Assembly (NCBI RefSeq): GCF_003364265.1
Contig: NZ_NXLW01000006.1
Location: 1-64,000 of the forward strand
DNA from: Helicobacter aurati
GTDB taxonomy: Bacteria; Campylobacterota; Campylobacteria; Campylobacterales; Helicobacteraceae
DNA length: 64,000 nucleotides
Direction: 5' to 3'
Both the position numbers and the translations under genes were made by a program. Positions 7,584 through 18,332 of this stretch are shown in pieces (the stretch's first letter is position 1; every line of letters starts with the position of its first letter). A model generated the notes under the pieces. The model made no database searches. It saw nothing but the letters and a program-made list of their open reading frames with translations, and was not told where the DNA came from.

Positions 7584-9794
7584 ATGATGTATAGCCTTTT
7601 AGAATCTTTGAATGCACAGCAACAACAGGCGGTGCAACATGTCGATGGCGCATTGCTAGTGCTGGCTGGGGCAGGTAGCGGCAAAACGAAGACTATTACC
7701 ACTCGTTTAGCATATCTGCTTGGTGTAATAGGCATTCCTCCACAAAATACTCTTACTTTGACATTTACCAACAAGGCAGCTAAAGAAATGCAGCAAAGAG
7801 CTCTATGCCTTATTGCAGATGCCAATTTGGCTATAAGCACGTCGCCACTTTTATGCACGTTTCATAAATTTGGTTTGTTGTTTTTGCAAAAATACATACA
7901 TTTTTTAGGCAGATCACAATCTTTTCAAGTGATAGACGAAGAAGACAAAAAAAAGATTCTAAAAAACATAAGAAAAGGATATTCTCGTTATGAAATTATT
8001 CCTAGTGTATTTGAATTATTGAACTTTATTTCGGATTCTAAGAACAACAACCTTACGCCCGAAGAGAGAATCGCTAAAGACATTTTTACAGATTCTCTAA
8101 CAGAGATAAAGATAGAAATCTATAAGCAATACCAAGATTTTTTGCGTGTTTACAACTTGGTTGATTTTGATGATTTGTTATTGCTCCCTTACAAAATTCT
8201 TGCTCAAAATACGGATTTAAAGCAAAGTCTTAGTGAAAAGTACCAATATATTATGGTTGATGAATATCAAGACGTTAATAATTTACAAGCAAGCTTTTTG
8301 CAGCAACTGTGTACAACGCATCAGAATCTCTGTGTAGTGGGGGATGATGATCAGAGTATTTATGGTTGGCGCGGAGCAAATATTGACAATATTCTCGAGT
8401 TTCATAAGCGATTCGAGAATACAAAGATTATTACACTAGAACAGAATTATCGTAGCACAAAGCAAATATTGCACACAGCAAACCAGCTTATTGCCCATAA
8501 TGCACAAAGACACGATAAGACACTTAAAACCGACAAAACAGGCGAGAATGTAAGAGTGCTTGCAAGCGTAGATGGTAAAGAGGAAATGCAAAAGATTATT
8601 TCACGTATCAAGGAAATAAAAGAGGCAGGGGAGGAATACAGCACTATTGCCATTTTATTCCGCCTCAATCCTCTTTCTCGCAATGTTGAACACTGTTTTT
8701 CACAGGCAAAGATTCCCTATCAGATTATAGGCGGTACAAGATTCTATGAGAGACAAGAAATTAAAGATGTTCTTGCTTATTTGCGCTTAGGATTGAATCA
8801 AGATGATAATTTTTCACTCGCACGCATTATCAATAAACCTAGAAGAGGCATAGGGGAAAAGAGCCTACAAGACATTATAGATAAGGCAAGTAACTATAAA
8901 AGTATTCATGATGCCTTTAGACACGATGTATATAACCACACTAGATATTATAACAAGTTACAAGACGTTTTTGACATTATAGATTTGCTGCATGATTGCA
9001 TGCAAGATAATCTTGGCTTTCTTAATCAGATTTTTGAAACAAGAATCAAACTTTATCACGAAAAGGATATTTCCGATTCTGGTGGAATTAGCAATGAGGA
9101 AAGGAGACAAAACATTAGGCAGCTTTTTGAATGGTTTGATGAATATTGTCAGAAAGCAGACGACTTAACGTTTCCAAGACAAGAAGATATTGTACGGGAT
9201 TTCTTAAACAATGCGGCGTTGTCTACAGATACTGATAAAATGGGTGAGCAAGGGGTGCTGTGCATGAGCATTCACAATAGTAAAGGATTGGAGTTTCAGC
9301 ATGTTTTTGTTATTGGTATGGAAAGGGGATTGTTTCCTTTGCGCGATGGAGAGGAGATAGATTATTATGATGACAGCCAAACAACAAAGAGGGCAGATAT
9401 TACTGAGGAGAGGCGACTAGCTTATGTTGCTTTCACTCGCGCAAAAAGCAGCCTTACGTTTAGCTATGTTAAAAACAGATTTTATCGTGGCAAGATAGGT
9501 ATGCGAGATCCTTCACAATTTCTTATGGAATCAGGTGTCGTTAGTCTGAAAGATTTTGAGGAATTAATAAAAGAGGGGAAAAATACGGAAAGCGATACGA
9601 TTCTTGCAAGAGATTCTGAAGATTCTAAAACAAAAAACCAAACACAGCTCTGTAAAGGTGATTGTGTGCAACACAAGATTTGGGGATTTGGCAGAGTTGA
9701 AAAGATACAAGGATCGGGACTACAAGCTAGCGCAACGGTTAATTTTGGTGGATTAAAGAAAAATATTCTACTTTCATTTCTTACAAAGATGTAG
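7584..9794 (+). CDS. uvrD: ATP-dependent DNA helicase, UvrD/PcrA/Rep type
   Basis: The 736-residue superfamily 1A helicase has Walker A 'GAGSGKTKT' at about 29-37, motif II 'VDEYQD' near 225, motif III 'VGDDDQSIYGWRGA' just after, motif IV 'LEQNYRS', and motif VI 'RLAYVAFTRAK' near 610. It unwinds DNA 3'-5' in mismatch and excision repair and clears RecA from DNA. There are two adjacent ATG codons (7584 and 7587); the first is used. The gene stands alone and converges with the sensor kinase gene, whose stop is 13 bp away. Confidence 0.95.
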   Translation: MMYSLLESLNAQQQQAVQHVDGALLVLAGAGSGKTKTITTRLAYLLGVIGIPPQNTLTLTFTNKAAKEMQQRALCLIADANLAISTSPLLCTFHKFGLLFLQKYIHFLGRSQSFQVIDEEDKKKILKNIRKGYSRYEIIPSVFELLNFISDSKNNNLTPEERIAKDIFTDSLTEIKIEIYKQYQDFLRVYNLVDFDDLLLLPYKILAQNTDLKQSLSEKYQYIMVDEYQDVNNLQASFLQQLCTTHQNLCVVGDDDQSIYGWRGANIDNILEFHKRFENTKIITLEQNYRSTKQILHTANQLIAHNAQRHDKTLKTDKTGENVRVLASVDGKEEMQKIISRIKEIKEAGEEYSTIAILFRLNPLSRNVEHCFSQAKIPYQIIGGTRFYERQEIKDVLAYLRLGLNQDDNFSLARIINKPRRGIGEKSLQDIIDKASNYKSIHDAFRHDVYNHTRYYNKLQDVFDIIDLLHDCMQDNLGFLNQIFETRIKLYHEKDISDSGGISNEERRQNIRQLFEWFDEYCQKADDLTFPRQEDIVRDFLNNAALSTDTDKMGEQGVLCMSIHNSKGLEFQHVFVIGMERGLFPLRDGEEIDYYDDSQTTKRADITEERRLAYVAFTRAKSSLTFSYVKNRFYRGKIGMRDPSQFLMESGVVSLKDFEELIKEGKNTESDTILARDSEDSKTKNQTQLCKGDCVQHKIWGFGRVEKIQGSGLQASATVNFGGLKKNILLSFLTKM

Positions 9795-9807
9795 GGTAAT
9801 AGTATTG

Positions 9808-11127
9808 TCATACATGGGCATTTGGGGATTCTGTTTGCGGTTGCAGCTGATTTAGCCTTTGGCGCGTGGGATTGTAGTATTTTGGTAGATTGCAAAAACT
9901 CTCTACAATGCAATTTTGAATAATAAACATATTATATCCTTCTTCATATTGATAGCATAGATTGAGATTTTGCGCATCTAATGCGCTTTTAACAATATAC
10001 ATTCCCAATCCAAACCCTTGTGATAGCGGATTTTTTACGTCTTTGAAATAAGGTTTGAAATATTCATTGATGTCCAAAGCTAGTGGTTTGCTTTTGTTTT
10101 TGATAATTAAATCCTGTTTTGTTACATCGATTTCTACTTGAGAATCTATGCTGTATTTTAATCCGTTATCAATAAGATTTTTGACGATTAATGCAAATAA
10201 ATCAAAATCGGCTTTGATTAAATCATTATTGTGATGCAAGACGATACGTTCTTGCATATTCTTATCTACCAAAAGCATGGCTTTTGCTTCATTGATTACA
10301 TCAATTAACAGAAATTCCTTTTTACAAACATTGTAGTTTTTGCTTGCTAGTTCTTCGATTTTTGCAAACTCATCAATGAGATTATTTAATCTCTCGAAGA
10401 CATTGCATAGTCTTGCTTGTTGTTTAGCATCTTGCAAAGTTTCAACTACTATTCTGCCTTTTGTAATGGGTGTCTTGAGCTCGTGCATGATAGAACGTAG
10501 AAAAAGCATACGTGATTTTTCAATGGACTGTAGTTTATCAACAATATAATTAAATTCTCGCACCAAGTCACCAATTTCGTCTTGATGATTTGCGGCACAG
10601 GTAATTTTTTGTAGATTCTGGTTTTGCGTCATATTCATTAGTTCGTGCTTAATATTGCTAATTGGCATAAGATGACTGATAAGCGCGATATATACTAATA
10701 CCAGCACAATAGAACCTAGCACGATTACAGTGTGATATTGTGTCCAAACAAAATCAACGCTATCTTGATACACAATAAAACGTTTTGTTGTTTGTAACGT
10801 GATAAATATATTGCTGCCTTCCTGCGTAATATTGACATTGAGACTGCCCAACATTGGCTCTTGATTAGATTCCATAATTTTCTTTTTAAAGCTTTCATTG
10901 GGCGTAATTTCATGGAATCCCTGCTCCTCTAAATACCATTTAATTTCATTCATACTTGCATTGAATTGCTTCATTTTGCCAATAGCATTGACAATGTTGT
11001 TGTATTGCGTAATGCTCTCCAAATCAAGTTGTATTTTGACGTAGAATAATGAGATTGTTAAAAAGCTTGCGAAAGCAAATGCGAAAAGAATGCTAACTTG
11101 AAAGAGTATCGATGAGGTTCTCCACAT
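9808..11127 (-). CDS. arsS: Sensor histidine kinase, ArsS-like (acid response)
   Basis: The 439-residue membrane kinase has membrane segments at about 8-30 and 132-152 around a ~100-residue periplasmic sensor, then a HAMP-like linker with 'DEIGDLVREFN', and the phospho-acceptor site 'SIMHELKTPITKGRI' with His at 215. The ATPase region contains 'LIDNGLKYS' and 'GFGLGMYIVKSAL'. The H-box wording is that of the Helicobacter ArsS sensor, which senses low pH. Its likely partner, the ArsR-like regulator, lies 6.4 kb away on the other strand instead of next to it. The final ~25 residues are polar and lineage-specific. Confidence 0.8.
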   Translation of the reverse strand: MWRTSSILFQVSILFAFAFASFLTISLFYVKIQLDLESITQYNNIVNAIGKMKQFNASMNEIKWYLEEQGFHEITPNESFKKKIMESNQEPMLGSLNVNITQEGSNIFITLQTTKRFIVYQDSVDFVWTQYHTVIVLGSIVLVLVYIALISHLMPISNIKHELMNMTQNQNLQKITCAANHQDEIGDLVREFNYIVDKLQSIEKSRMLFLRSIMHELKTPITKGRIVVETLQDAKQQARLCNVFERLNNLIDEFAKIEELASKNYNVCKKEFLLIDVINEAKAMLLVDKNMQERIVLHHNNDLIKADFDLFALIVKNLIDNGLKYSIDSQVEIDVTKQDLIIKNKSKPLALDINEYFKPYFKDVKNPLSQGFGLGMYIVKSALDAQNLNLCYQYEEGYNMFIIQNCIVESFCNLPKYYNPTRQRLNQLQPQTESPNAHV

Positions 11128-11241
11128 AGTGCCACCTTAATGATAGTTTCTGTAGAATTGCCATTTTAGTCTATTCAAGATTATGCGATGCATCGTTGTA
11201 TCATGAAAGTGAGGTTATCGTTACATAGATAACGCAAGTGG

Positions 11242-12222
11242 TTATTTTATCTCCGTGTAAAACGCGTTACCTTGTATTTCTTTTATTTTTTGTATATTGC
11301 TATTGGCTTCAACCCTAGAGGAATATGGACCTATAAGGTACTTTACGATAGTTTTACCATCTCTTGATTCTGTCTTGATTCGATACGGGTATTTTGAAAT
11401 TCTATTAAGAAAATTTTTATCAACACTACCAGCAAAAGAACCAACTTGAATATAATGCCCTTTGGTAGCAGCTTTGCCGTTATCCTCAGTTTGTCGAGTT
11501 TTCTTTTCAATAATATTGCTAGATTTCGGTTTGTCAGATGTATTGGTGGGTACAACTGGCGGAGGAGGTGGAGTTTGTGCGGTTTTAGCCTCTTTAACCT
11601 GCTCGGCTTTATTTTCATTTTTCGGCGGACGCTCTTTAGTCAGCGATTCGTTTGTTGGTTGTTTGGTTTGTGTTTGTTGGTTTTTAGAATCGGCGGCTTT
11701 TAGTGGAGTTTCTTTTGGTGTAGGTGTTGGGGTTACTTTTTCATTTATGCTGATTGGTTTGTCAGAATCCTTAGCTTGAGGTTGAGTATTTTTGTTTTTT
11801 TCCATGTGTTTTTGTTGCAGTTCTTGCATTTTTGCCAATATTTTTGGGTCATTGTCTATATCATTTGTTTTTTGCGTAGCGGCAGGAGGATTAAGTGAGG
11901 GGATACTTGCTGGCGGTGTATCTGACATTTTTGCTACATCTATATCAAACGGGTCTAAATTGCTTGTAAGGGTATTATTACTAGCAGTGCTATTCTCTAC
12001 ATTGTGGGCGTAAGGGGGTTGATTGAGAACGCGTATATTTTGGTTATCCTCCGTTAGCTGTATAGATTCTATCGTATTATCTCTTGCCATTACCCATGCA
12101 ATAATAAGGAATGTTACAATCAGAATAATTGCGACAATAGTCAGTAGTAAAATGGTTTTTGTTTTATTGCTTTTGCCACTTTCATTTTGAAAAATATCAT
12201 TAATGCCAGATTGATTTTTCAT
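11242..12222 (-). CDS. SPOR-domain membrane protein
   Basis: The 326-residue product has one membrane helix (about 23-45), a long low-complexity periplasmic linker rich in Pro, Lys, Thr and Asn (about 90-245), and a C-terminal SPOR domain of about 75 residues starting 'GHYIQVGSFAGSV' and ending 'IQGNAFYTEIK'. SPOR domains bind peptidoglycan lacking stem peptides, usually at division sites. It follows the DUF1882 gene by 26 bp, the same order as in Helicobacter pylori (HP0184-HP0185). A role in cell division or envelope maintenance is inferred. Confidence 0.8.
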   Translation of the reverse strand: MKNQSGINDIFQNESGKSNKTKTILLLTIVAIILIVTFLIIAWVMARDNTIESIQLTEDNQNIRVLNQPPYAHNVENSTASNNTLTSNLDPFDIDVAKMSDTPPASIPSLNPPAATQKTNDIDNDPKILAKMQELQQKHMEKNKNTQPQAKDSDKPISINEKVTPTPTPKETPLKAADSKNQQTQTKQPTNESLTKERPPKNENKAEQVKEAKTAQTPPPPPVVPTNTSDKPKSSNIIEKKTRQTEDNGKAATKGHYIQVGSFAGSVDKNFLNRISKYPYRIKTESRDGKTIVKYLIGPYSSRVEANSNIQKIKEIQGNAFYTEIK

Positions 12223-12248
12223 TTTTTACTCCTTAAGATTATGTGACG

Positions 12249-12791
12249 TTACATGTGCTTTGACCATGCTGCCCCACGTTCTTTTGCATAGACTTCATAC
12301 GGTAGCACTAGAATATTAAATTGTTGTGGCATGTCATCGTTAGGGAACATACGCCATTCAATTGCGCATTTGGTTGCAAGTTTTAAAGAAAGATTTTTGG
12401 CCAATCTTTTTCCCTCCTCCAAATCAGTGTGCCCCTTATGGATATAAAGATGCAAATGCCCGGGTGTTTTTGTTGTATAAGCTGTGAAATTAATAAATCC
12501 CTCGTCTCGCAACATGAGCTGCGCCCTGTGATAGAATCTCTGTGAATCTCTACCATTATAATCAAAAACAATATTCTCCACTTTATTGCCGCGTAAAATA
12601 AGTGAATGCGCAACAGTAATTTCTTTACGAAGATGACTTTGTATAATTTGTGAGCTTAAGAGAGAATTTACTCTCTCAAATTTATCGTAAAAAATTCTTC
12701 CGACATGTGCCATTTTCTTTCCTAACCCCTTGGATTTCAAATAGTAATGACTAGTATCCATTTTAATTAATTTTAGATCCATTTCGGTCAT
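12249..12791 (-). CDS. DUF1882 family protein
   Basis: The 180-residue soluble protein has no signal peptide. I recognise it from the Helicobacter gene order as the DUF1882 protein between glyA and the SPOR gene. Notable stretches are '[17 protein letters not shown]' and '[18 protein letters not shown]'. The histidine-rich segment could bind a metal or nucleic acid, but that is speculation; the biochemical role is unknown. It starts at an ATG preceded by GAGGAA. Genes in the block lie close together on the same strand, so an operon is likely. Confidence 0.75.
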   Translation of the reverse strand: MTEMDLKLIKMDTSHYYLKSKGLGKKMAHVGRIFYDKFERVNSLLSSQIIQSHLRKEITVAHSLILRGNKVENIVFDYNGRDSQRFYHRAQLMLRDEGFINFTAYTTKTPGHLHLYIHKGHTDLEEGKRLAKNLSLKLATKCAIEWRMFPNDDMPQQFNILVLPYEVYAKERGAAWSKHM

Positions 12792-12883
12792 TGCGATTCC
12801 TCACGTATTTATAGTTATTTTGTTGTTAATTTTAGCATATATTCTATCACATGTTGTTTGTGTCCGACTGAAATAGAATAGCA

Positions 12884-14134
12884 CTAAAATATTGCTTTTT
12901 CGTAGATTATAAATTGCTTATTTAATTCTTTTATTTCTTGTTTGATTTTGGCTTGCAAGGAAGTATTTTCTATATCTAATAGAATCTCTGCGATTTTTTC
13001 ACCAATCCATGTAAATTCTTTTTCTTTCATGCCTCTAGCTGTAAGAGCAGGAGAACCTATGCGAATGCCGCTTGTTACAAAAGGGGAGCGGGTTTCGCCA
13101 GGAACAGTGTTTTTATTGACTGTAATGCCCGCATTGCCAAGAGCAATATCGGCTTGTTTGCCACTAAAGTTATTTTTTAAGAAGCTCATAAGAATAAGAT
13201 GATTGTCTGTTCCGCCACTTACCAAGTCAAAGCCTTTGTTAGCCAACACTTGCGCTAGAGTTTTGATATTGCTTTTCACTTGTTTGGCATAATCTTTCCA
13301 TTGCGGCTTGAGATTTTCTTTAAAGCCTACTGCTTTACCAGCGATGACATGCATGAGAGGTCCGCCTTGCATACCAGGAAAAACCATTCTATTAACTTTT
13401 TGTGCTATTTCTTCATTATTGCTAAGAATCATACCACCACGTGGTCCCCGCAATGTTTTATGCGTGGTAGTTGTTACGACATCACAATGGGGGAAAGGAT
13501 TAGGATATTCTCCCGCTACAACAAGTCCTGCTACATGCGCTATGTCTGCAAGTAAAATAGCATCAACACTGTTCGCAATTTCTCTAAATTTTGCGAAATC
13601 TAATTCTCTTGTGTAGGCAGAGAATCCGCACACAATGATGTTTGGTTTGATTGTTTTGGCAGATTCCATGAGTTTATCATAATTGATTCTTCCATCTAGC
13701 TCTACACCATAGAAAAAACTTTGATACATTTTGCCTGTAATGCTGACTTTTGAGCCGTGGCTTAAATGCCCGCCATGTGTTAAATCCATTCCGAGAATCT
13801 TATCATAAGGATTCAGCAATGCACCATATACCGCCGCATTAGCTTGACATCCAGAGTGTGGTTGCACATTGACGTATTGACAATTAAATAGTTTTTTTGC
13901 ACGTTCTATTGCTAACGATTCTATACCATCTACAAATTCACATCCTCCGTAATAACGTTTATTGGGGTATCCCTCTGCATATTTGTTAGTCAGAATACTT
14001 CCCATTGCTTCCATTACACTAGGAAAAGTGTAATTTTCGCTTGCAATCATTTCTAAATGCGCATTTTGTCTTTCTAACTCTTGCTGTATTAAGTTAAACA
14101 CTTCAGTGTCTTCTGTTTGCAAATAATAAGCCAT
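12884..14134 (-). CDS. glyA: Serine hydroxymethyltransferase
   Basis: The 416-residue PLP enzyme interconverts serine and glycine and loads one-carbon units onto tetrahydrofolate. Recognisable are '[15 protein letters not shown]' near the N-terminus, '[18 protein letters not shown]', the '[11 protein letters not shown]' segment, and the PLP-lysine motif '[16 protein letters not shown]'. Length is normal. The start is 2 bp downstream of the lysS stop, so it is co-transcribed and probably translationally coupled with lysS. A folate synthesis gene (folC) lies elsewhere in the window. Confidence 0.97.
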   Translation of the reverse strand: MAYYLQTEDTEVFNLIQQELERQNAHLEMIASENYTFPSVMEAMGSILTNKYAEGYPNKRYYGGCEFVDGIESLAIERAKKLFNCQYVNVQPHSGCQANAAVYGALLNPYDKILGMDLTHGGHLSHGSKVSITGKMYQSFFYGVELDGRINYDKLMESAKTIKPNIIVCGFSAYTRELDFAKFREIANSVDAILLADIAHVAGLVVAGEYPNPFPHCDVVTTTTHKTLRGPRGGMILSNNEEIAQKVNRMVFPGMQGGPLMHVIAGKAVGFKENLKPQWKDYAKQVKSNIKTLAQVLANKGFDLVSGGTDNHLILMSFLKNNFSGKQADIALGNAGITVNKNTVPGETRSPFVTSGIRIGSPALTARGMKEKEFTWIGEKIAEILLDIENTSLQAKIKQEIKELNKQFIIYEKAIF

Positions 14135-14136
14135 AG

Positions 14137-15648
14137 TTACTCCTTATCTATTACATTGTAGTTTTCGGCGGTTGGTTTCATAGCGGGAAACAAAATCACA
14201 TCCTTAATACTTCGACTATTGGTTAAAAGCATAACCAATCTATCGATTCCTATGCCTTGTCCTGCTGTTGGCGGCATACCATGCCCAAGAGCCCAGACGA
14301 AATCTTCATCCATATACTGCGCTTCCATATCACCTTTTTCTTTCTCTGCAACTTGAGTTTTGAATCTTTCTAACTGATCTATTGGATCATTAAGCTCTGA
14401 AAAACCGTTAGCAATTTCTCTGCCACCGATAAACAATTCAAATCTATCTGCAATAGCAGAATCTTTATCGTTACGTTTTGCAAGCGGGCTAATGTCAATC
14501 GGATAGTCTGTAATAAAAGTCGGATTAATCAGTTTGGATTCCACGAAATGATCAAAAGCCGCATTGAGTAGTTTTGCATAGCTAAGATCTGGTTCTATTT
14601 TAATGTGATGTTGTAGTAAGAATGCTTTCAGTTTCTTTTTATCTTGCACAATTGTTTCGTCAATGCCGCCGAGAGCATGTAGTGATTCTTTATAGCTTAA
14701 TTTACTAAAGCAATCAAAGTCTATTTGCACATCACCAAAAGGCAAGATTTTGGGTAAATGCAATGATTCTAGCAGGGAAACCAAAAGCTCCTGTGTAAGA
14801 GTGATAAGATCGTTGTAATCATGATATGCCCAGTAAAATTCAATCATACTAAATTCTGGGTTGTGGCTATGGTCTATGCCCTCGTTGCGAAAGTTACGGT
14901 TGATTTCAAAAACTGCTTCGAATCCGCCCACAATTAAACGTTTCAAATACAGTTCAGGAGCGATTCTTAAATATCTTTCGACATTTAAAGCATTATGATG
15001 CGTAATGAAAGGGCGCGCATTTGCTCCACCCGGAATAGGATGTAACATGGGTGTTTCTACCTCTAAGAATCCTTTTGATTCAAAGAATCTGCGCAAACAA
15101 GAAATAACTTGACTGCGGACAATAAAAGTGTCCCTCACTTCTTTATTGACGATTAAATCCACATATCTTTGTCGGTAGCGCAATTCGACATCATTTAAGC
15201 CGTGAAACTTTTCTGGCAATGGAACAATGGCTTTTGTTAGCAGTTTAAATTCGATAGCGTGAATGCTTAATTCTCCTGTTTTTGTGATAAAGGGAAACCC
15301 CAAGATATTGACAATATCACCAACGTCAAGATTCTTTTTGAGAATTTTAAAAAAGTCGCCAAGCTCATTTTGTGAAAAATACACCTGCAATAACGCAGTA
15401 GAATCTTCCACTTTGATAAAGCTAGCCTTACCCATAAGACGTAGGAATTTAACTCTCCCCTTTATCCACACTCGAGAATCTGCTTCCTGCTTTTCGCTAG
15501 ATTCTGATTGTCTAAGATACGCAAATGTGTCTAAAAATTCTTGATTGCTCATTGTAACTTTAGAATCATTGCGATAGGGATTGATACCTAGTTCTCGCAG
15601 GGTATTTGCTTTTTGTATTCTGTGTTGTATATAGGTATTTTCAAACAA
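14137..15648 (-). CDS. lysS: Lysyl-tRNA synthetase (class II)
   Basis: The 503-residue product has an N-terminal anticodon-binding OB domain (to about residue 150) and a class II catalytic core with motif 2 '[18 protein letters not shown]' and motif 3 '[14 protein letters not shown]' close to the C-terminus. It attaches lysine to tRNA-Lys. The gene lies 3 bp after the cvpA-like gene stop and 2 bp before glyA, matching the H. pylori HP0181-HP0183 order. Confidence 0.97.
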   Translation of the reverse strand: MFENTYIQHRIQKANTLRELGINPYRNDSKVTMSNQEFLDTFAYLRQSESSEKQEADSRVWIKGRVKFLRLMGKASFIKVEDSTALLQVYFSQNELGDFFKILKKNLDVGDIVNILGFPFITKTGELSIHAIEFKLLTKAIVPLPEKFHGLNDVELRYRQRYVDLIVNKEVRDTFIVRSQVISCLRRFFESKGFLEVETPMLHPIPGGANARPFITHHNALNVERYLRIAPELYLKRLIVGGFEAVFEINRNFRNEGIDHSHNPEFSMIEFYWAYHDYNDLITLTQELLVSLLESLHLPKILPFGDVQIDFDCFSKLSYKESLHALGGIDETIVQDKKKLKAFLLQHHIKIEPDLSYAKLLNAAFDHFVESKLINPTFITDYPIDISPLAKRNDKDSAIADRFELFIGGREIANGFSELNDPIDQLERFKTQVAEKEKGDMEAQYMDEDFVWALGHGMPPTAGQGIGIDRLVMLLTNSRSIKDVILFPAMKPTAENYNVIDKE

Positions 15649-15651
15649 CTA

Positions 15652-16245
15652 TTATCCTTTTACTTTAGGTAGAGATTCTGTAATATGTTTTTTCGCTTTC
15701 TCAATCGCTTTATCGGTTTCTTTCTGTTCTTCGTATTGTTTTTGAATGTTTTGGATAGTTTCCATATTAATAATTTTTTCAGCAATTTCATACATGATAG
15801 GATAGCTCACGGTTTGTTTTGTAAAGTCTTTAATGGGCGATTTGAGAAACTCTATTTGAGAGAAAGCATAAACCAATAAGGACAATATTACAGCATATTT
15901 TAATACCGCAAAAATATATCCCCCAGAGTAATTGATAATGGCAAGTTGTGGTGTTGTAGTCATAAATGTCGCAATTGTTGCTCCAACTACTAAAAATCCA
16001 ATCCACATTAACGCAAATATAATAACAAAGGTGAGGCTCCAAAGAACTGTTTCATTCTGAAATTCTAGTCCCGCATACTTCAAATATTTGCTTAGATCTA
16101 CACAATATTGTGATGCCAAGTAAATGCCAAGCACTATGCCAAGCATACTTGCAACTTCGTGTACTAGACCATTTTTTAAGCCTCGTAGTCCAAGCAATAA
16201 AACAATAATTGTTACTCCAATGTCTATATAGTGTACAGATTCCAT
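15652..16245 (-). CDS. CvpA family membrane protein
   Basis: The product is 197 residues from the ATG at 16243-16245. An upstream in-frame TTG (16258-16260) would add five residues but has poorer ribosome-site spacing. There are four membrane segments in the first 130 residues, with the family phrases 'IGVTIIVLLLGLRGLKNGLVHEV' (split here as IGVTIIVLLLG and LRGLKNGLVHEV) and 'YSGGYIFAVLKYAVILS'. The C-terminal tail of ~50 residues is charged. CvpA proteins are linked to colicin V production in E. coli and to envelope stress tolerance elsewhere. It heads the lysS-glyA group. Confidence 0.85.
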   Translation of the reverse strand: MESVHYIDIGVTIIVLLLGLRGLKNGLVHEVASMLGIVLGIYLASQYCVDLSKYLKYAGLEFQNETVLWSLTFVIIFALMWIGFLVVGATIATFMTTTPQLAIINYSGGYIFAVLKYAVILSLLVYAFSQIEFLKSPIKDFTKQTVSYPIMYEIAEKIINMETIQNIQKQYEEQKETDKAIEKAKKHITESLPKVKG

Positions 16246-16350
16246 AATGTGTCGTTCCAATACTCTCTTTTAGTTTATTTTTACATGTATTTTGATTTTC
16301 GCAATAGAATATTTTAGCTTATTTTGAATAATTTCTACAAGAATATCATG

Positions 16351-17394
16351 TCACGTCTCTTGAGCAACTTCTTGCAAAAGAAATTCTATGCCTTGTTGTT
16401 TTAGTTCATTTACCATATCTTGCAGGGTATATTGAACGTCATTTTTATGACATATTTTTTTATCTCTCAAGATTTTACTTGCTTCAAGATTTCCTGCTAT
16501 GCACTCTATTTGTATTGTCTGCGAACTTAGAGTTTGTGCGTGGATTCCAATAGGGGATTGACAGCTTCCGCCTAAAAGCCTAATAAATGAACGTTCAATA
16601 AGGCAACACACCGCACTCTCTTCATCGTGCAGAGATGAGAGAATATGATAGATAGCTTGGTCTCTGGATTCAGGAAAATGTTTTATATCGCGGCACTCGA
16701 TTCCTAAGGCACCTTGTCCCATGGCGGGTATCATCTCTGAAGTATGAAATGGGACGATATAATATGGCGAATGCGTGTGACCGTTTTCAGTGCCATTGCT
16801 AGATATTTCCAAACGTTTTAATCCTGCCATAGCCAATATAATGGCGTGAAAATCGCCGTTTATTAAACGTTGGATTCTTGTTTGAACATTGCCTCGAAGA
16901 TTTTGTGTATCTAAATCAGGACGCATAGTTTTTATTTGCATACTTCTTCTTAGGGAAGTTGTCCCTACTTTCGCATGTGCTGGTAAATCTTGCAATGATG
17001 GGTACTTTTTGCTTACAAAACAATCTCTACTATCTTCGCGCGCTGTAATTGCCGCAAGGCATAGTTTGGGCTCTATGTTCACAGGTACATCTTTGAGAGA
17101 ATGCACTGCTAAGTCGATTTCACCATCCAAGAGTTTGTGTTCTAATTCTTTGGTGAATAGTCCTTTCCCGCCAATCTTTGCTAGCGGCGCATCAAGGAGC
17201 TTATCGCCCTTTGTTTTGACAATCTGAATCTCTACCTTAATTCCACTAGATTCCAATCTTTCTTTAATGTGGTTTGCTTGCCAGAGAGCTAGCATAGAGC
17301 CTCTTGAGCCTAGTTTCAAGGTAGAAGAGCAAAGTTTTTGGAGATATTGGTGTGGAATTGTCGATTGTGTGGAATTATTTATAGAATCTGTCAT
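16351..17394 (-). CDS. hemC: Porphobilinogen deaminase
   Basis: The 347-residue enzyme joins four porphobilinogen units into hydroxymethylbilane for haem synthesis. Seen are 'LKLGSRGSMLALWQA' near the N-terminus, 'SLKDVP' and 'CFVSKKYPSLQDLP', and the dipyrromethane cofactor cysteine in 'LGGSCQSPIGIHA'. The N-terminus is about 20 residues longer than usual. It is divergent from arsR across a 136-bp AT-rich spacer. A second haem gene, hemB, lies at 46.8 kb. Confidence 0.95.
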   Translation of the reverse strand: MTDSINNSTQSTIPHQYLQKLCSSTLKLGSRGSMLALWQANHIKERLESSGIKVEIQIVKTKGDKLLDAPLAKIGGKGLFTKELEHKLLDGEIDLAVHSLKDVPVNIEPKLCLAAITAREDSRDCFVSKKYPSLQDLPAHAKVGTTSLRRSMQIKTMRPDLDTQNLRGNVQTRIQRLINGDFHAIILAMAGLKRLEISSNGTENGHTHSPYYIVPFHTSEMIPAMGQGALGIECRDIKHFPESRDQAIYHILSSLHDEESAVCCLIERSFIRLLGGSCQSPIGIHAQTLSSQTIQIECIAGNLEASKILRDKKICHKNDVQYTLQDMVNELKQQGIEFLLQEVAQET

Positions 17395-17536
17395 TAATGT
17401 TTAACCTTTCTTGAATAATGTAATCATTCTACTATATTTTGATTATTAATGCAATTTAGGACACATTAAGTGGTTAAGAGATTTTTTATATAAGATAATC
17501 TATAATCATATTATTTCACGATAAGGGACTATGCAA

Positions 17537-18217
17537 ATGTTAGAAATTCTTATGATAGAAGACGATGTTGAATTAGCAGAAGTTTTAAGCGATTATCTTA
17601 GACAACATGATATAAATGTAACAAATTATGATGAACCCTACACTGGTATGTCGGCGTTGGCAACAAAGCATTTTGATTTGTTGCTATTGGACTTGACATT
17701 GCCGAATCTTGACGGATTGGAGGTATGCAAGAAAGTTGCAAAGCAAAAAAATATTCCTATTATTATTTCATCGGCAAGAAGCGACATAAATGATAAGATA
17801 GAAGCCCTTGATAGTGGAGCAGATGACTATATTCCAAAGCCCTACGATCCTAAGGAATTAGTCGCCAGGATACAATCTTTATTGCGACGTTATTCACAAA
17901 AGCTTGCAGAAGAAAAAACCGCAAGCAAGACAGCCACTTTTCGTATTGATAAAGATACCCGAGAAGTGTATTTCAAAGAAAAGAAGCTTGAACTAACAAG
18001 AGCGGAATACGAAATACTTACACTACTCATTAGCAAGAAAGGACATGTTTTTAGTCGGGAAGCAATCGCCATAGAGTCGGAGTCTATTAATCCAGAAAGC
18101 TCAAATAAAAGTATCGATGTTATCATTGGTAGATTACGTTCTAAAATCGAAGAAAATCCCAAGTCTCCGCAATATATTATTTCTGTACGTGGTGTGGGGT
18201 ACAAGCTTGAATCATAA
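17537..18217 (+). CDS. arsR: OmpR-family response regulator, ArsR-like
   Basis: The 226-residue regulator has an N-terminal receiver ('[13 protein letters not shown]', phospho-acceptor Asp 52 in '[13 protein letters not shown]', Lys in '[12 protein letters not shown]') and a C-terminal winged helix ending '[11 protein letters not shown]'. The receiver closely resembles H. pylori ArsR, the essential acid-response regulator. I chose the second ATG (17537), nine bases after AAGGG, because the first (17531) is only three bases away. This start also puts the acceptor at position 52, as in ArsR. The partner kinase is probably the one at 9808-11127. Confidence 0.9.
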   Translation: MLEILMIEDDVELAEVLSDYLRQHDINVTNYDEPYTGMSALATKHFDLLLLDLTLPNLDGLEVCKKVAKQKNIPIIISSARSDINDKIEALDSGADDYIPKPYDPKELVARIQSLLRRYSQKLAEEKTASKTATFRIDKDTREVYFKEKKLELTRAEYEILTLLISKKGHVFSREAIAIESESINPESSNKSIDVIIGRLRSKIEENPKSPQYIISVRGVGYKLES

Positions 18218-18332
18218 TTTTTAAGAACTCTCAATTTGGATATTTTATAGATTAGATAAATGTAAAACCAAGCAATATTCTGCCAATATTCTGCTAAAAT
18301 AGGCTTTATTTACTCGAACACAGGGAAAACAG

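Noticed and set aside
11446-12013. Several plus-strand ORFs opposite the SPOR protein gene
   Set aside because: They are antisense to the low-complexity Pro/Lys/Thr linker, lack ribosome sites and have compositionally biased products.
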